Assembly (NCBI RefSeq): GCF_900187185.1
Contig: NZ_LT906465.1
Location: 868,001 to 932,000 of the forward strand
From: Chryseobacterium taklimakanense
Lineage (GTDB): Bacteria; Bacteroidota; Bacteroidia; Flavobacteriales; Weeksellaceae
Direction: 5' to 3'
DNA length: 64,000 bases
Shown: piece after piece, positions 52,357 to 61,681 of the stretch
How positions within the stretch are numbered: the first letter of the stretch is position 1
Layout: each line of letters starts with the position of its first letter
Notes under the pieces: model-generated
Told to the model about the DNA's origin: nothing
Database searches by the model: none
The model's input: only the letters and a program-made list of their open reading frames with translations
Translations under genes and position numbers: made by a program

Positions 52357-53351
52357 AGCACAGATTTATAAAAGAACCATCTCAAAAGCGCGTCTGCCAG
52401 CAAAGTAAAAAATGCGATCCACAAAAACAGCCTGAAATATTCCTTATAATTGTATAATTTCGACGATTTCACATCGGATTTTTCCATTTGGTTGATTTCA
52501 TTATAAACTTCCGCTAAGCTTGAATTTGATGTGGCCCGGAAGTATTTTCCGCCGGTTTTGCGGGCAATATCCAAAAGTGCAGGCTCATCTATCTTCACTT
52601 CAGTTTCCGTAAAAACGAGTTCCCCGAAAATATCCACATTCGTCGGCATCAGCGCATAGCCGTTGGTCCCGATTCCTATCGTATAAACTTTAATATTATT
52701 GCTTAAAGCCAGATCTGCAGCCACTTGGGGTGCCATTGCGTTTTCGATGGTATTTACACCGTCGGTCATCAGGATTATGATTTTGCTTTTCGCTTTGCTG
52801 TGCCTCAAATGGCTTACCGCTACTGAAAGCCCCTCTCCAATGGCAGTTCCCGGATTTAGTTCCAGCGGATCTATATTCTGTATTTCATCAATCACAATCT
52901 GGTGGTCGGTCGTTACCGGCACTTTTGTCACCGCTTCCCCGGAATAGGTTACCAAACCGATTCTGTCATTAGGCCTTTGCCTCACAAAATCAACGGCAAT
53001 ACCCTGCAAAGCGCGAAGCCGGTCGGGCTCCAAATCTTTTGAAAGCATACTGAGGGAAGTATCAATCGTAAGCATAATATCAATACCTTTCGTTTCGTCG
53101 TGCTGATCAGAAATGGTAAAAGTTCTTGGCCTCGCCATTGCGATGATGAGTGCCGAAAGAATGATGTATTTTGATATTTTCAGCAAAAACAAAACGAAGA
53201 GGAAACTCCTGTTTTCAGACATATTTGCCGTTGTAGGAACCCTGATGCCCTTCCTTCTCTTTTTCCCTAAGTCTCTTAAAAGCAGAGGAATAAAAGAAAG
53301 AAAAAGCAGCAGAAACCACGGACTGTGAAATTCGAAATTAAAATCAAACAT
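52353..53351 (-). CDS. batA: VWA-domain protein BatA
   Basis: 332 residues: two N-terminal membrane segments, a VWA domain with MIDAS DTSLS (LTIDTSLSM), then LVTYSGEA and MTDGVN, and a C-terminal membrane segment (about 308-326). It forms the VWA pair with BatB in the membrane complex. It overlaps both neighbours by a few bases. Confidence 0.93.
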   Translation of the reverse strand: MFDFNFEFHSPWFLLLFLSFIPLLLRDLGKKRRKGIRVPTTANMSENRSFLFVLFLLKISKYIILSALIIAMARPRTFTISDQHDETKGIDIMLTIDTSLSMLSKDLEPDRLRALQGIAVDFVRQRPNDRIGLVTYSGEAVTKVPVTTDHQIVIDEIQNIDPLELNPGTAIGEGLSVAVSHLRHSKAKSKIIILMTDGVNTIENAMAPQVAADLALSNNIKVYTIGIGTNGYALMPTNVDIFGELVFTETEVKIDEPALLDIARKTGGKYFRATSNSSLAEVYNEINQMEKSDVKSSKLYNYKEYFRLFLWIAFFTLLADALLRWFFYKSVL

Positions 53352-54240
53352 CTTTCCTCAAGTTTTCAAATTCCAGATCTTTCGATGAGCGTTTTACAAA
53401 ATCCCGCATATCATTAAAATCCTTATCCATCGTCTCCTTATCCGGAAAAGTTTTGGCAAATTTCACCAAATCACCTCGCAGAAAGATGTCTTCCACTATT
53501 TTTTCGTTGGATTGGGAAATCGTCTGGTTACGCTTCATCGCATCAATCAAATCATCCGTAAGCAACACATCTGCAGGAATTCTGTACTGTTTCGTGAGGA
53601 AATTCCTGGTAATATCAATCAGTTCCACATAAAATGAGCGGTAGTTGCCGGCTTCGATGTATTTTTTCCGTTTCAGTTGGTCCAGCTGTTTCAGAGTATG
53701 GTTTGTAGCCACGACCGGCGAGGATTTACGTTTTTTACCATATCTTACAATCATTACAATGGCTATGATCAGAGCAATGAGCGCAAGCAAACCGAGAATG
53801 TACCATTTGTAAAGCTCCCAGTAACTTTTTACATCCATTTTCACGCTCTTATTTTTCATGATATCATTGATCTTGTCGCCTTTCTGGGCGGTATTAATGA
53901 CTTCAAGTTCGTATGCAATGGTTTTGGAAACCTCATCGCCGATTTTCACCTCAAAAGCCGGAATCGTAAATTTTCCTTCTTCGAAAACGGTAAATTCCAC
54001 CACTCTTTCATAAGTATCGGCCTGCACCGAAATACTGTCGCTGATTTCTTCAAAATGAAAAGGCAGAAGTTCGTTTTTAGGTGGCAGCTGAACGGTTTTT
54101 CCTGCCAACCCGTCGACACGGATTTTATAGACATTGGGTTCGCCGAGGGCAATCGTTTTTTTCTCAAGCACCGAATAAAGCGTTTGCGAAAAAGCCGAAA
54201 TACTGATGAAAAAAGTAAGTATGTATAAAAGTTTTTTCAA
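53344..54240 (-). CDS. Bat-operon membrane protein (BatE/DUF4381-like position)
   Basis: 298 residues: an N-terminal signal (MKKLLYILTFFISISAFSQ), a periplasmic beta domain (about 20-145), a single membrane helix (about 149-170) and a cytosolic helical tail. Its start is TTG at 54240, 9 bases after the DUF58 stop. In the equivalent position of other Bacteroidota bat operons lies an uncharacterised protein (DUF4381-type). It overlaps batA by 8 bp. Confidence 0.8.
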   Translation of the reverse strand: MKKLLYILTFFISISAFSQTLYSVLEKKTIALGEPNVYKIRVDGLAGKTVQLPPKNELLPFHFEEISDSISVQADTYERVVEFTVFEEGKFTIPAFEVKIGDEVSKTIAYELEVINTAQKGDKINDIMKNKSVKMDVKSYWELYKWYILGLLALIALIIAIVMIVRYGKKRKSSPVVATNHTLKQLDQLKRKKYIEAGNYRSFYVELIDITRNFLTKQYRIPADVLLTDDLIDAMKRNQTISQSNEKIVEDIFLRGDLVKFAKTFPDKETMDKDFNDMRDFVKRSSKDLEFENLRKDV

Positions 54241-54249
54241 GTTTAAAAA

Positions 54250-55113
54250 TTATCTTTTCTGAAAATATTGATACAAAAATTTAGAATAATCCTCGCCGGT
54301 ATTGATGTTCATAAAGCCTGCTGCGCTGTTTTCAAAATCTTCTTTTATTTGATGGATGCGCTGTTTTTGTTTTTCAGCAAAATTGTAGCGCCATCTTTTG
54401 TTTGAAGTGTTTGCCCAAACCTGTTTTCCGGTTTCTGCATCGCGGAACAGGGTGTAACCGATATCCGGAATTTCACGGTCTTTTTCATCAAAAACACGCA
54501 TCGCCAAAAGTGAATGCTTTTTTGCAGCCACACCCAGTATCTTTTTACTGAAATCGTCCTCAAAATCTGAAAACATAAAAACAAAAGATTTCTTTTTAAA
54601 GACATTCATCATATACTGCAAAGCGCCGTCTATATCGGTTTTGGCAGGCACATAATCCGCGGTGAGAATCTGTGAAATGATGGCTAAAATATGCTTTCTG
54701 CCTTTTTGTGGCGGAATAACTTTATAAACTTTATCGGCAAATAAAATCAGTCCGACTTTATCATTATTTCCAGCCGCTGAAAAACCTAAGCTTGCGCAGA
54801 TTTCTGCCACGAATTCCCGTTTCAGTGCTGTTTTCGTCCCGTAATCCATTGATGAGGAAATGTCCACCATCAGCATCACGGTGAGCTCGCGCTCCTCTTC
54901 CATTACTTTTACGTATGGTTCCTTGAAGCGTGCGGTCTTGTTCCAGTCGATCCGGCGAATTTCGTCGCCAAACTGATACGGGCGAACCTCGGAAAACGTC
55001 ATTCCCTGGCCTTTGAATGCAGAATGATATTGCCCCATAAGCGTAGCCTCCGATTTCTTGCGGGTCCGGATTTCTATTTGCTTTACTTTTTTTACAATAT
55101 CTTTTATTTGCAT
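54250..55113 (-). CDS. DUF58/VWA-like domain protein of the Bat operon
   Basis: 287 residues: N-terminal DUF58 words GQYHSAFKGQGMTFSEVRPYQ, GDEIRRIDWN and a VWA-like core with DISSS (MVDISSSMDYG), AAGNNDKVGLILFADK. DUF58 proteins accompany MoxR ATPases. It sits between moxR and the bat genes, with 87 bp to moxR. Confidence 0.92.
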   Translation of the reverse strand: MQIKDIVKKVKQIEIRTRKKSEATLMGQYHSAFKGQGMTFSEVRPYQFGDEIRRIDWNKTARFKEPYVKVMEEERELTVMLMVDISSSMDYGTKTALKREFVAEICASLGFSAAGNNDKVGLILFADKVYKVIPPQKGRKHILAIISQILTADYVPAKTDIDGALQYMMNVFKKKSFVFMFSDFEDDFSKKILGVAAKKHSLLAMRVFDEKDREIPDIGYTLFRDAETGKQVWANTSNKRWRYNFAEKQKQRIHQIKEDFENSAAGFMNINTGEDYSKFLYQYFQKR

Positions 55114-55200
55114 GGGAGATTCAATTTAACAATGTAAACATTTACAATGTAACCATATTTGAATATAACACATTGCTACATTCACACAATGGTATATTGC

Positions 55201-56205
55201 TTATGGCGCCTGAATTTTAGCTAAAATTCTGCTGATAATCTCTTCTGCATCGATTTCTTCTGCTTCTGCTTCAAAACTCAGCCCGACTCTGTGGCGCAGG
55301 ACGTCTTTTGCCACCGCTTTTACATCTTCAGGAATTACAAATGCCCTGTTTTTGAGGAAGGCATAAGCTCTGGAAGCGATTGCAAGGTTGATGGATGCTC
55401 TTGGTGATGCCCCGAAACTGATATAATTTTTCAGGTCAGAAAGTCCGTATTTTTCCGGAAATCTGGTTGCAAAAACCATATCAAGGATGTATTTTTCAAT
55501 TTTCTCGTCGAGATAAATCTGGTTGATTAAATTTTTGGCTTCAACAACATTCTGAAGGGAAATTACCGGTTTAATCTGCGGTTGGTGCGAAGTGGAAACC
55601 ATCCGCATCACTTTTCTTTCATCTTCAAATTCAGGATAATCAATTTTACATTTCAGCATAAAACGGTCGCTTTGCGCTTCCGGCAAAAGGTAAGTTCCTT
55701 CCTGATCGATCGGATTTTGTGTCGCTAAAACAAGGAAAGGTTTAGGCAAAGGCATGGTTTCATCTCCGATGGTTACCTGCTTTTCCTGCATGGCTTCCAA
55801 AAGCGCAGACTGCACCTTGGAAGGCGCACGGTTGATCTCATCTGCCAAAACGAAATTCGCAAAAATAGGACCGCGTTTTATAGAGAAGTCGTTTTCTTTA
55901 ATATTGTAAATCTGCGTGCCAACCACATCAGCCGGCAAGAGGTCGGGTGTAAACTGAATTCTGGAAAAATCCCCGTGGACAGCTTCTGCCAAAGATTTTA
56001 TGGCTAAGGTTTTAGCAAGTCCCGGAACACCTTCAAGAAGAACATGGCCATTACCCAAAAGCCCTATCAAAAGCCTGTCGATCATATACTCCTGACCTAC
56101 AATCGCTTTATTGATCTCTTCTTTCAGTAATGTAAAATAATAGTTTTGTTCCCTTACTTTTTCGGTTAGTTGTTTAATATCTTCCGCCTGATTTAATTCT
56201 GACAT
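55201..56205 (-). CDS. MoxR-type AAA+ ATPase
   Basis: A chaperone-like AAA+ ATPase (333-334 residues from the ATG at 56205; a longer in-frame start at 56247 adds 14 atypical residues). Walker A GVPGLAKT, Walker B ADEINRAP, sensor 1 ATQNP (LATQNPIDQEG) and Sensor-2 FGASPRAS. It is the first gene of the moxR-bat operon, and MoxR proteins act with VWA-domain partners such as BatA/BatB. Confidence 0.96.
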   Translation of the reverse strand: MSELNQAEDIKQLTEKVREQNYYFTLLKEEINKAIVGQEYMIDRLLIGLLGNGHVLLEGVPGLAKTLAIKSLAEAVHGDFSRIQFTPDLLPADVVGTQIYNIKENDFSIKRGPIFANFVLADEINRAPSKVQSALLEAMQEKQVTIGDETMPLPKPFLVLATQNPIDQEGTYLLPEAQSDRFMLKCKIDYPEFEDERKVMRMVSTSHQPQIKPVISLQNVVEAKNLINQIYLDEKIEKYILDMVFATRFPEKYGLSDLKNYISFGASPRASINLAIASRAYAFLKNRAFVIPEDVKAVAKDVLRHRVGLSFEAEAEEIDAEEIISRILAKIQAP

Positions 56206-56448
56206 AAGCGTGATTTTAAATAATTCGTAAAATTGCGATAAATACACGCACCAATCAACATAATATATGCCAGTATTGAGTTAAAGTTTGTTAAAAAGAA
56301 ATACACATAAACAGTACAAGTTGAAGCCCTTATAGAATTTTCTTTTAATTCCTCCAGGGGAAATAATCTGTTTTTCAGAAAATTATATTTTTTAAAGCCG
56401 CGTTTAAAATTTTAAGTTTATGTGTAAGTGGCTGAATGTCACCGATTC

Positions 56449-56479
56449 TTGTCACACTCAATTAATTACCCTATTTTTG
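56449..56479 (+). promoter_or_regulatory. Promoter of the DinB-like gene
   Basis: TTG at 56449-56451, spacer 20 bp, TATTTTTG at 56472-56479, 19 bases before the ATG. Confidence 0.65.
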
Positions 56480-56498
56480 AACTTTAAAAAACACTAAA

Positions 56499-56969
56499 AT
56501 GAACTATCATTTTCAGGCGCACAGGCAGGTCAGGAAAAATCTTCTTGATATCTTGCAGAACACTTCTCTGGAAGATATGATGACGGTTCCTGACGGTTTC
56601 AACAATAATATTTACTGGAATATTGCACACGTGGTGGCCACACAGCAACTGCTGTGCTACTATCTGAGCGGTAACCCCTTCAGAATTGATAAATACTGGA
56701 TTGAAACTTATAAAAAAGGAACGCTGCCAAACCTTAGTGTGCAGCCGTCTGAAGTGGAAGACCTGGCATTTTTGCTCACCGAGACTTCAAAAATTCTGAT
56801 GAAGGATTACGATGCCGATTTCTTTTCGGATTACACACCGTACACCACCAGTTTTGGTATGGATCTGAAGAGCATTCAGGATGCCATCATTTTCAACAAT
56901 ATGCACGAAAGCCTGCATTACGGCTATGTTTTAGCCCAGAAGAGAGCTCTAATAGGAGAAAAATATTAA
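56499..56969 (+). CDS. DinB-superfamily four-helix protein
   Basis: 156 residues of the DinB/YfiT-like four-helix-bundle type, with His residues positioned as potential metal ligands (NIAHVVATQQ near the middle, NNMHESLHYGYV near the end). Function unknown; related proteins bind divalent metals and act in thiol or stress metabolism. The gene has a promoter of its own and no tight neighbours. Confidence 0.82.
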   Translation: MNYHFQAHRQVRKNLLDILQNTSLEDMMTVPDGFNNNIYWNIAHVVATQQLLCYYLSGNPFRIDKYWIETYKKGTLPNLSVQPSEVEDLAFLLTETSKILMKDYDADFFSDYTPYTTSFGMDLKSIQDAIIFNNMHESLHYGYVLAQKRALIGEKY

Positions 56970-57048
56970 AATTTTGTTCAGGTTTAAAGTTATAGGTTTC
57001 ATGCTGAAACTTCAAACTCTAAATTTTGAATTTTAGACTAAAAAATCA

Positions 57049-57789
57049 ATGAAAGACGATTTCATATTCGGTTTACGCCCGGTGATCGAGGCGATAGAAG
57101 CCGGCAAAACCATCGATAAAATTTTTGTGCAGAATACGCTTCAGGGACCGATTTATGCAGAACTGAAAACCATTCTTTCAAAACATAAAATCCGCCCGAA
57201 TTACGTTCCTGTAGAGAAACTCAACCGTTTTACCCGGAAAAACCATCAGGGCGTTGTTGCTTTTATTTCGGATGTTCCGTTTCATAAAATCGAGGATCTT
57301 TTACCCCAAATTTTCGAGGAAGGCAGAACGCCGTTTCTTCTGATTCTCGACCGTCTAACAGACGTAAGGAATTTTGGAGCCATCTGCAGAACTGCAGAAT
57401 GCGTGGGCATCGATGCCGTAATCATCCCCGAAAAAGGCGCAGCACCGATCAATTCTGATGCGATAAAAACTTCAGCGGGCGCGATTTACAACATCAAAAT
57501 CTGTAAGCAAAATAATTTGGCTCATACGGTGGATTTCCTGCAGCAAAGCGGCGTTCAGGTTTTTGCTGCGAGCGAAAAGGCTCAAAAATTAATTTATGAT
57601 GTCGATTTCACTGAGCCATGCGCTTTGGTGATGGGCAACGAAGAAACCGGAATTTCAAAAGAAGTCTTGCACCATGCAGATGAAAAAATAAAACTCCCGA
57701 TTGAGGGAAAAACGCAGTCGCTGAACGTTTCTGTAGCCTGCGGCGCGATACTGTACGAAGCGGTAAGACAGAAGAACTTGAAAGCTTAA
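57049..57789 (+). CDS. rlmB: 23S rRNA (guanosine-2'-O-)-methyltransferase RlmB-type
   Basis: A SPOUT-class methyltransferase: an N-terminal substrate-binding part (FIFGLRPVIEAIEAGK), and SPOUT motifs LDRLTDVRNFGAICRTAE, VMGNEETGIS and LPIEGKTQSLNVSVACGAILYE with the knotted SAM site. 246 aa, typical. It modifies 23S rRNA (G2251 in E. coli). It is separated from the next lipoprotein gene by 47 bp. Confidence 0.95.
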   Translation: MKDDFIFGLRPVIEAIEAGKTIDKIFVQNTLQGPIYAELKTILSKHKIRPNYVPVEKLNRFTRKNHQGVVAFISDVPFHKIEDLLPQIFEEGRTPFLLILDRLTDVRNFGAICRTAECVGIDAVIIPEKGAAPINSDAIKTSAGAIYNIKICKQNNLAHTVDFLQQSGVQVFAASEKAQKLIYDVDFTEPCALVMGNEETGISKEVLHHADEKIKLPIEGKTQSLNVSVACGAILYEAVRQKNLKA

Positions 57790-57836
57790 GTTCAGAATTC
57801 AAAAATCAAAAAAGCGTAAAATTTAAATTTAAATAA

Positions 57837-58898
57837 ATGAAAAAATTAGCAGCATTAGCAATCCTTTCATTAGCTGTGGTTGCCTGCAAAAAAGATACAA
57901 AGACCATCACTAAAACCGACCCTAAAACCGGAGAAAAAGTGACTGTTGAAGTTCCTGTAAGTGATTCTGCAAATACACCAACTGCAGTTGTGGCGGCAAA
58001 TCCCGCGATAAAGGAGGTCAACGGGGTTTATACACAAACTTTCAAACTCGAAAAAGGTGCAACTTATCCTTTGACCACTTACCAAAGAAACGTGCAGACC
58101 ATGACCGGCCCGGACGGAAAATCAGTTTCGGGAACGTCAAATTCCACTGATGAAATGTCTTTCACTGTTAATGATTTCAAAGACGGCGTTTACGATATCA
58201 GCATAAATCTTTTGGGTAAAAGCAATTCGCAGACGGCTAACGGAAAAACGGTTTCTGTCGATACAAAATCTGCAGCGCCAGCTGACGCCAACCTGAAAAT
58301 GATGTGGACTATGAACAAAGCGCTGGTGGGCAATAAACTTCAGATGAAAATGAAGGAAAACGGCGAAGTGGTTTCTATCAGCGGTTTTGAGCCGGTTTAT
58401 GCAAAAATTGGCACTGCAGCGTCCGGACAGATCAAGGATGCAAAGCAAAAAAGCGCTTTTGTAAACAGCTTTAAGCAAAGTTTCAACCAAAACTCAATCA
58501 AGGAACAGTTTACTAAAAATCTGATGATTTTACCAAAAACAGGCGCAAAGATCGGCCAGAGCTGGACAGAAACTGAAAACGCAACACCGGACGGAAGTGT
58601 AAAGCTGACGACTACTTACACCCTTAAAAGTGTCGACAACGGACTAATGACCGTAACCGTATCCGGCGGCATACCGAAAAAATCTGATAAAAAATCCCAG
58701 CAGGGAATGACACACAGCATCAGTTCTGAACTTTCACAAAACGGAACCGTACTCGTGGACCAGAATACCGGCTGGATCAAAAACCAGAATGTTTCTGTAA
58801 AAACCACTCAGACCGAGAGTTTATCAGACGGGAAACAAACCCAGACGATGAAAAGTTCTACCACCTCTACCGTGATCGTGAACCCGCAAAACAAATAA
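57837..58898 (+). CDS. DUF6263-like lipoprotein
   Basis: 353 residues: a lipoprotein signal ending in VVAC (Cys 17), followed by KKDTK, a low-complexity Thr/Val segment, then a beta-rich domain of the type in DUF6263 proteins. Lys residues directly after the Cys resemble surface-export signals, but the acidic pair is incomplete. Unknown function. It is followed after 6 bp by the DUF4834 gene. Confidence 0.78.
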   Translation: MKKLAALAILSLAVVACKKDTKTITKTDPKTGEKVTVEVPVSDSANTPTAVVAANPAIKEVNGVYTQTFKLEKGATYPLTTYQRNVQTMTGPDGKSVSGTSNSTDEMSFTVNDFKDGVYDISINLLGKSNSQTANGKTVSVDTKSAAPADANLKMMWTMNKALVGNKLQMKMKENGEVVSISGFEPVYAKIGTAASGQIKDAKQKSAFVNSFKQSFNQNSIKEQFTKNLMILPKTGAKIGQSWTETENATPDGSVKLTTTYTLKSVDNGLMTVTVSGGIPKKSDKKSQQGMTHSISSELSQNGTVLVDQNTGWIKNQNVSVKTTQTESLSDGKQTQTMKSSTTSTVIVNPQNK

Positions 58899-58904
58899 AA
58901 AAAA

Positions 58905-59117
58905 ATGAAATTCATACTGCTCACCATACTGTCTACCATCATTATTTTTTTTGTGTGGAATATCCTGAAAAAGATGTTTTTCACTTCATTTTATCAGTTT
59001 CCAAAGCCAAACGAAACCAGAAAGAAAGAAAATAAAAACATCAGCCAGAAAGTAAACTGGGACGCAGAAACCGTGGAATACGAAGAAATAAAAGAACCGA
59101 AAAATGGTGAAAAATAA
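58905..59117 (+). CDS. DUF4834 family small membrane protein
   Basis: 70 residues: one N-terminal membrane helix (2-22) and a charged helical tail. DUF4834 is found in Bacteroidota, usually next to a YfhO-like gene as here; its stop overlaps the start of the following gene by 14 bp. Function is unknown. Confidence 0.82.
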   Translation: MKFILLTILSTIIIFFVWNILKKMFFTSFYQFPKPNETRKKENKNISQKVNWDAETVEYEEIKEPKNGEK

Positions 59118-61644
59118 GAACCTGATTTATACTGCAGTCTGTTTGATTGTATTCATCGTTCTGGCATTAGCATATGCAAATCCTGTAATTTCCGGGAAAT
59201 CTCTCATACAGCCCGATATCGTTCATTATAAAGGTGGGGCCAAAGAACTGTTAGATTACCGCGCCAACAACGAAAATGAAACGTACTGGAGTGATTCTAT
59301 GTTTGGAGGAATGCCGACCTACCATACGGGGGCACAGTTCCGTGGCGATGTGATCAAGAAAATTGATGACGTCCTGATGTTCCTCCCAAAACCCGCCAAT
59401 TATTTATTTCTGCTTTTTGCGGGATTTTTCCTGTTGGGCATCGTAGCAACCCGCAACTGGAAATACGCTTTGCTTGGAGCAACATTTTTTGGTTTATCAA
59501 CTTATTTTTACATTATCGTTGCGGCTGGCCACAACGCGAAGCTCCATACGATCGCCTATTTTGCTCCGCTTTTGGCCGGAATTCTGCTGGTTTATATCCG
59601 TAAAAAATATATTCTCGGATTCATTGTCACGGCACTGTTTATGGGATTGCAGATTTCCGCGAACCACCCGCAAATGACTTATTATCTGTTCATTGCATTA
59701 GCATTTTTATTTATTTCTGAATTGATCCGTGCGGTACGGAAAAAGACGCCGATGAAGCATTTCCTCATTTCGTCAGGTGTTTTAGCACTGGCTTTTGCCA
59801 TCGGTGTTGGAATGAACGCCCAGAGGCTTCTCGCCAATGCAGAATATGTAAAAGAAACCACGAGAGGAAAACAGATTTTGAATAATGACCGCCATTCCCC
59901 GGAAAGCTCCGGACTTGATAAAGAGAGCATTACCATGTGGAGCTACGGAAAACTTGAGACCTTAAACCTGTTTATCCCAAGACTGATGGGTGGCGGAAGC
60001 CAGGAAGAAGGCTCATATAAAATGATGGCCGAAGTGCAGCAGCTGGTACAGGACAATGTGAAATCCCAGCAGGAAATGGATATGATTTCCAAAGGGTTCG
60101 GTTCGCTGACCTATTGGGGCGACCAGCCGGGAACTTCGGGGCCGGCTTATCAGGGTGCGGTCGTAATTTTTCTGGCAATATTAGGATTTTTCTTTGCCTG
60201 GAAAAAGTACAGATACTGGATTTTGGGCGCATCGGTTCTCACCATTTTATTGGCTTGGGGGCATAATTTTGCGCCGCTTACCAATTTCTTTATCGATGTG
60301 GTACCGCTTTACAACAAATTCAGGGCGCCGTCTTCTATCTTGGTTGTGGTAGAGCTGTTGTTCCCATTCATAGCAATTCTTGGTTTATACCGGTTTTATA
60401 ATGATGAAAAACTTACGGCAGACTATAAAAAGAAAATCCTCACCTATGTCTCCGCTTCGGTTTTAGGACTGCTTTTAATTTTAATCATTTTTGGTAAAGG
60501 ACTTTTGGGCTTTCATACCGATAATGAAAAACAATACCTTCCACCTTATTTACTTGATTATCTTATTGGAGAAAGATTCTCAATGTTCAGAGTTGATGCT
60601 ATAAAAGCTTTTATTTTCGTTTTGATTACAGCTGCAATCCTTTGGTTCAGCATAAAACAGAAAATTTCACAAAACGTTGCGCTTATTGTCATAGGACTGG
60701 TGAGTTTATTCGACTTATGGTCGGTCAACAAGAGATATCTTAACGAAGGTAATTTTGCGGATAAAGCTTTTGCAGAAAATCCTTTCATCACAGAAAACTC
60801 AGATTTTTTAACCGGAAAAGCTGCCGAAAACCCGTATATCCAAGGTTTACTCTCGCAGGTCAATGTCAATAAAACACTGGAGGAAATTTCTACAAAAGAC
60901 CAAACCCACTACCGGATTTATAACCAGACTTTGGGTCCGTTTAATGAAACGAATACCTCCTATTTCAAATCGTCAGTTGGGGGATACTCTGCTGCCAAAC
61001 TGAGAAGGTACGATGATGTGATCAACCATTATTTTATGGAAATGGATACAGTGAAAGTGCCACGCATCCTCAATCTCCTCAACGCGAAATATATGATTTT
61101 CGGGAATGCTGAACAACCTCAGGCGGTTGCCAATGCCAATGCCAATGGGAATGCCTGGTTTGTTTCCGATGTGAAATTTGTGAGTACTCCGAATGAAGAA
61201 ATTGATGCCATCGGCGTAATCGACAGCAAAAAAACAGCGGTGGTCGCAAATTCCGACAAAAACTATTTCAGCGGAAAACAAATTGTGCCCGACAGCACCG
61301 CACATATCGACCTGAAAAAATATCAGCCCAACGAACTGGAATATTCTTCGGTTTCAAAAACGCCTCAGCTGGCTGTTTTCTCTGAAATTTATTACCCGAA
61401 AGGCTGGAAAATGTTTATCGACGGGAAAGAAGTTCCGTACATCAAGGCCGACTATTTATTGAGGGCTGTTCACGTGCCTGCCGGAAACCACACCTTGAAA
61501 ATGGTTTTTGAACCCGAAGTGATCAAAACCGGGAAAATGATTTCGATGGCGGTATTTGGGTTGTTCCTGCTTTTAGCCGCTCTTGGAATTTGGTTTTTGG
61601 TTAAAAACAGAGAACGCACAGATTTACCAGAGGTCACGAATTAA
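59104..61644 (+). CDS. YfhO-family multi-span membrane protein
   Basis: 846 residues with about 12 to 14 membrane segments and a C-terminal external region (residues about 590-815) before a final helix (about 815-834). YfhO-type proteins belong with GT-C-like glycosyltransferases in cell-envelope glycan decoration (in Firmicutes, glycosylation of teichoic acids). The first large loop has FGGMPTYHTGAQ with acidic neighbours. It is in one operon with DUF4834 and the glycosyltransferase downstream. Confidence 0.87.
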   Translation: MVKNKNLIYTAVCLIVFIVLALAYANPVISGKSLIQPDIVHYKGGAKELLDYRANNENETYWSDSMFGGMPTYHTGAQFRGDVIKKIDDVLMFLPKPANYLFLLFAGFFLLGIVATRNWKYALLGATFFGLSTYFYIIVAAGHNAKLHTIAYFAPLLAGILLVYIRKKYILGFIVTALFMGLQISANHPQMTYYLFIALAFLFISELIRAVRKKTPMKHFLISSGVLALAFAIGVGMNAQRLLANAEYVKETTRGKQILNNDRHSPESSGLDKESITMWSYGKLETLNLFIPRLMGGGSQEEGSYKMMAEVQQLVQDNVKSQQEMDMISKGFGSLTYWGDQPGTSGPAYQGAVVIFLAILGFFFAWKKYRYWILGASVLTILLAWGHNFAPLTNFFIDVVPLYNKFRAPSSILVVVELLFPFIAILGLYRFYNDEKLTADYKKKILTYVSASVLGLLLILIIFGKGLLGFHTDNEKQYLPPYLLDYLIGERFSMFRVDAIKAFIFVLITAAILWFSIKQKISQNVALIVIGLVSLFDLWSVNKRYLNEGNFADKAFAENPFITENSDFLTGKAAENPYIQGLLSQVNVNKTLEEISTKDQTHYRIYNQTLGPFNETNTSYFKSSVGGYSAAKLRRYDDVINHYFMEMDTVKVPRILNLLNAKYMIFGNAEQPQAVANANANGNAWFVSDVKFVSTPNEEIDAIGVIDSKKTAVVANSDKNYFSGKQIVPDSTAHIDLKKYQPNELEYSSVSKTPQLAVFSEIYYPKGWKMFIDGKEVPYIKADYLLRAVHVPAGNHTLKMVFEPEVIKTGKMISMAVFGLFLLLAALGIWFLVKNRERTDLPEVTN

Positions 61645-61681
61645 TAAGTGGAAATGTGTCATTGTGAACAGAGTGTAAAAG

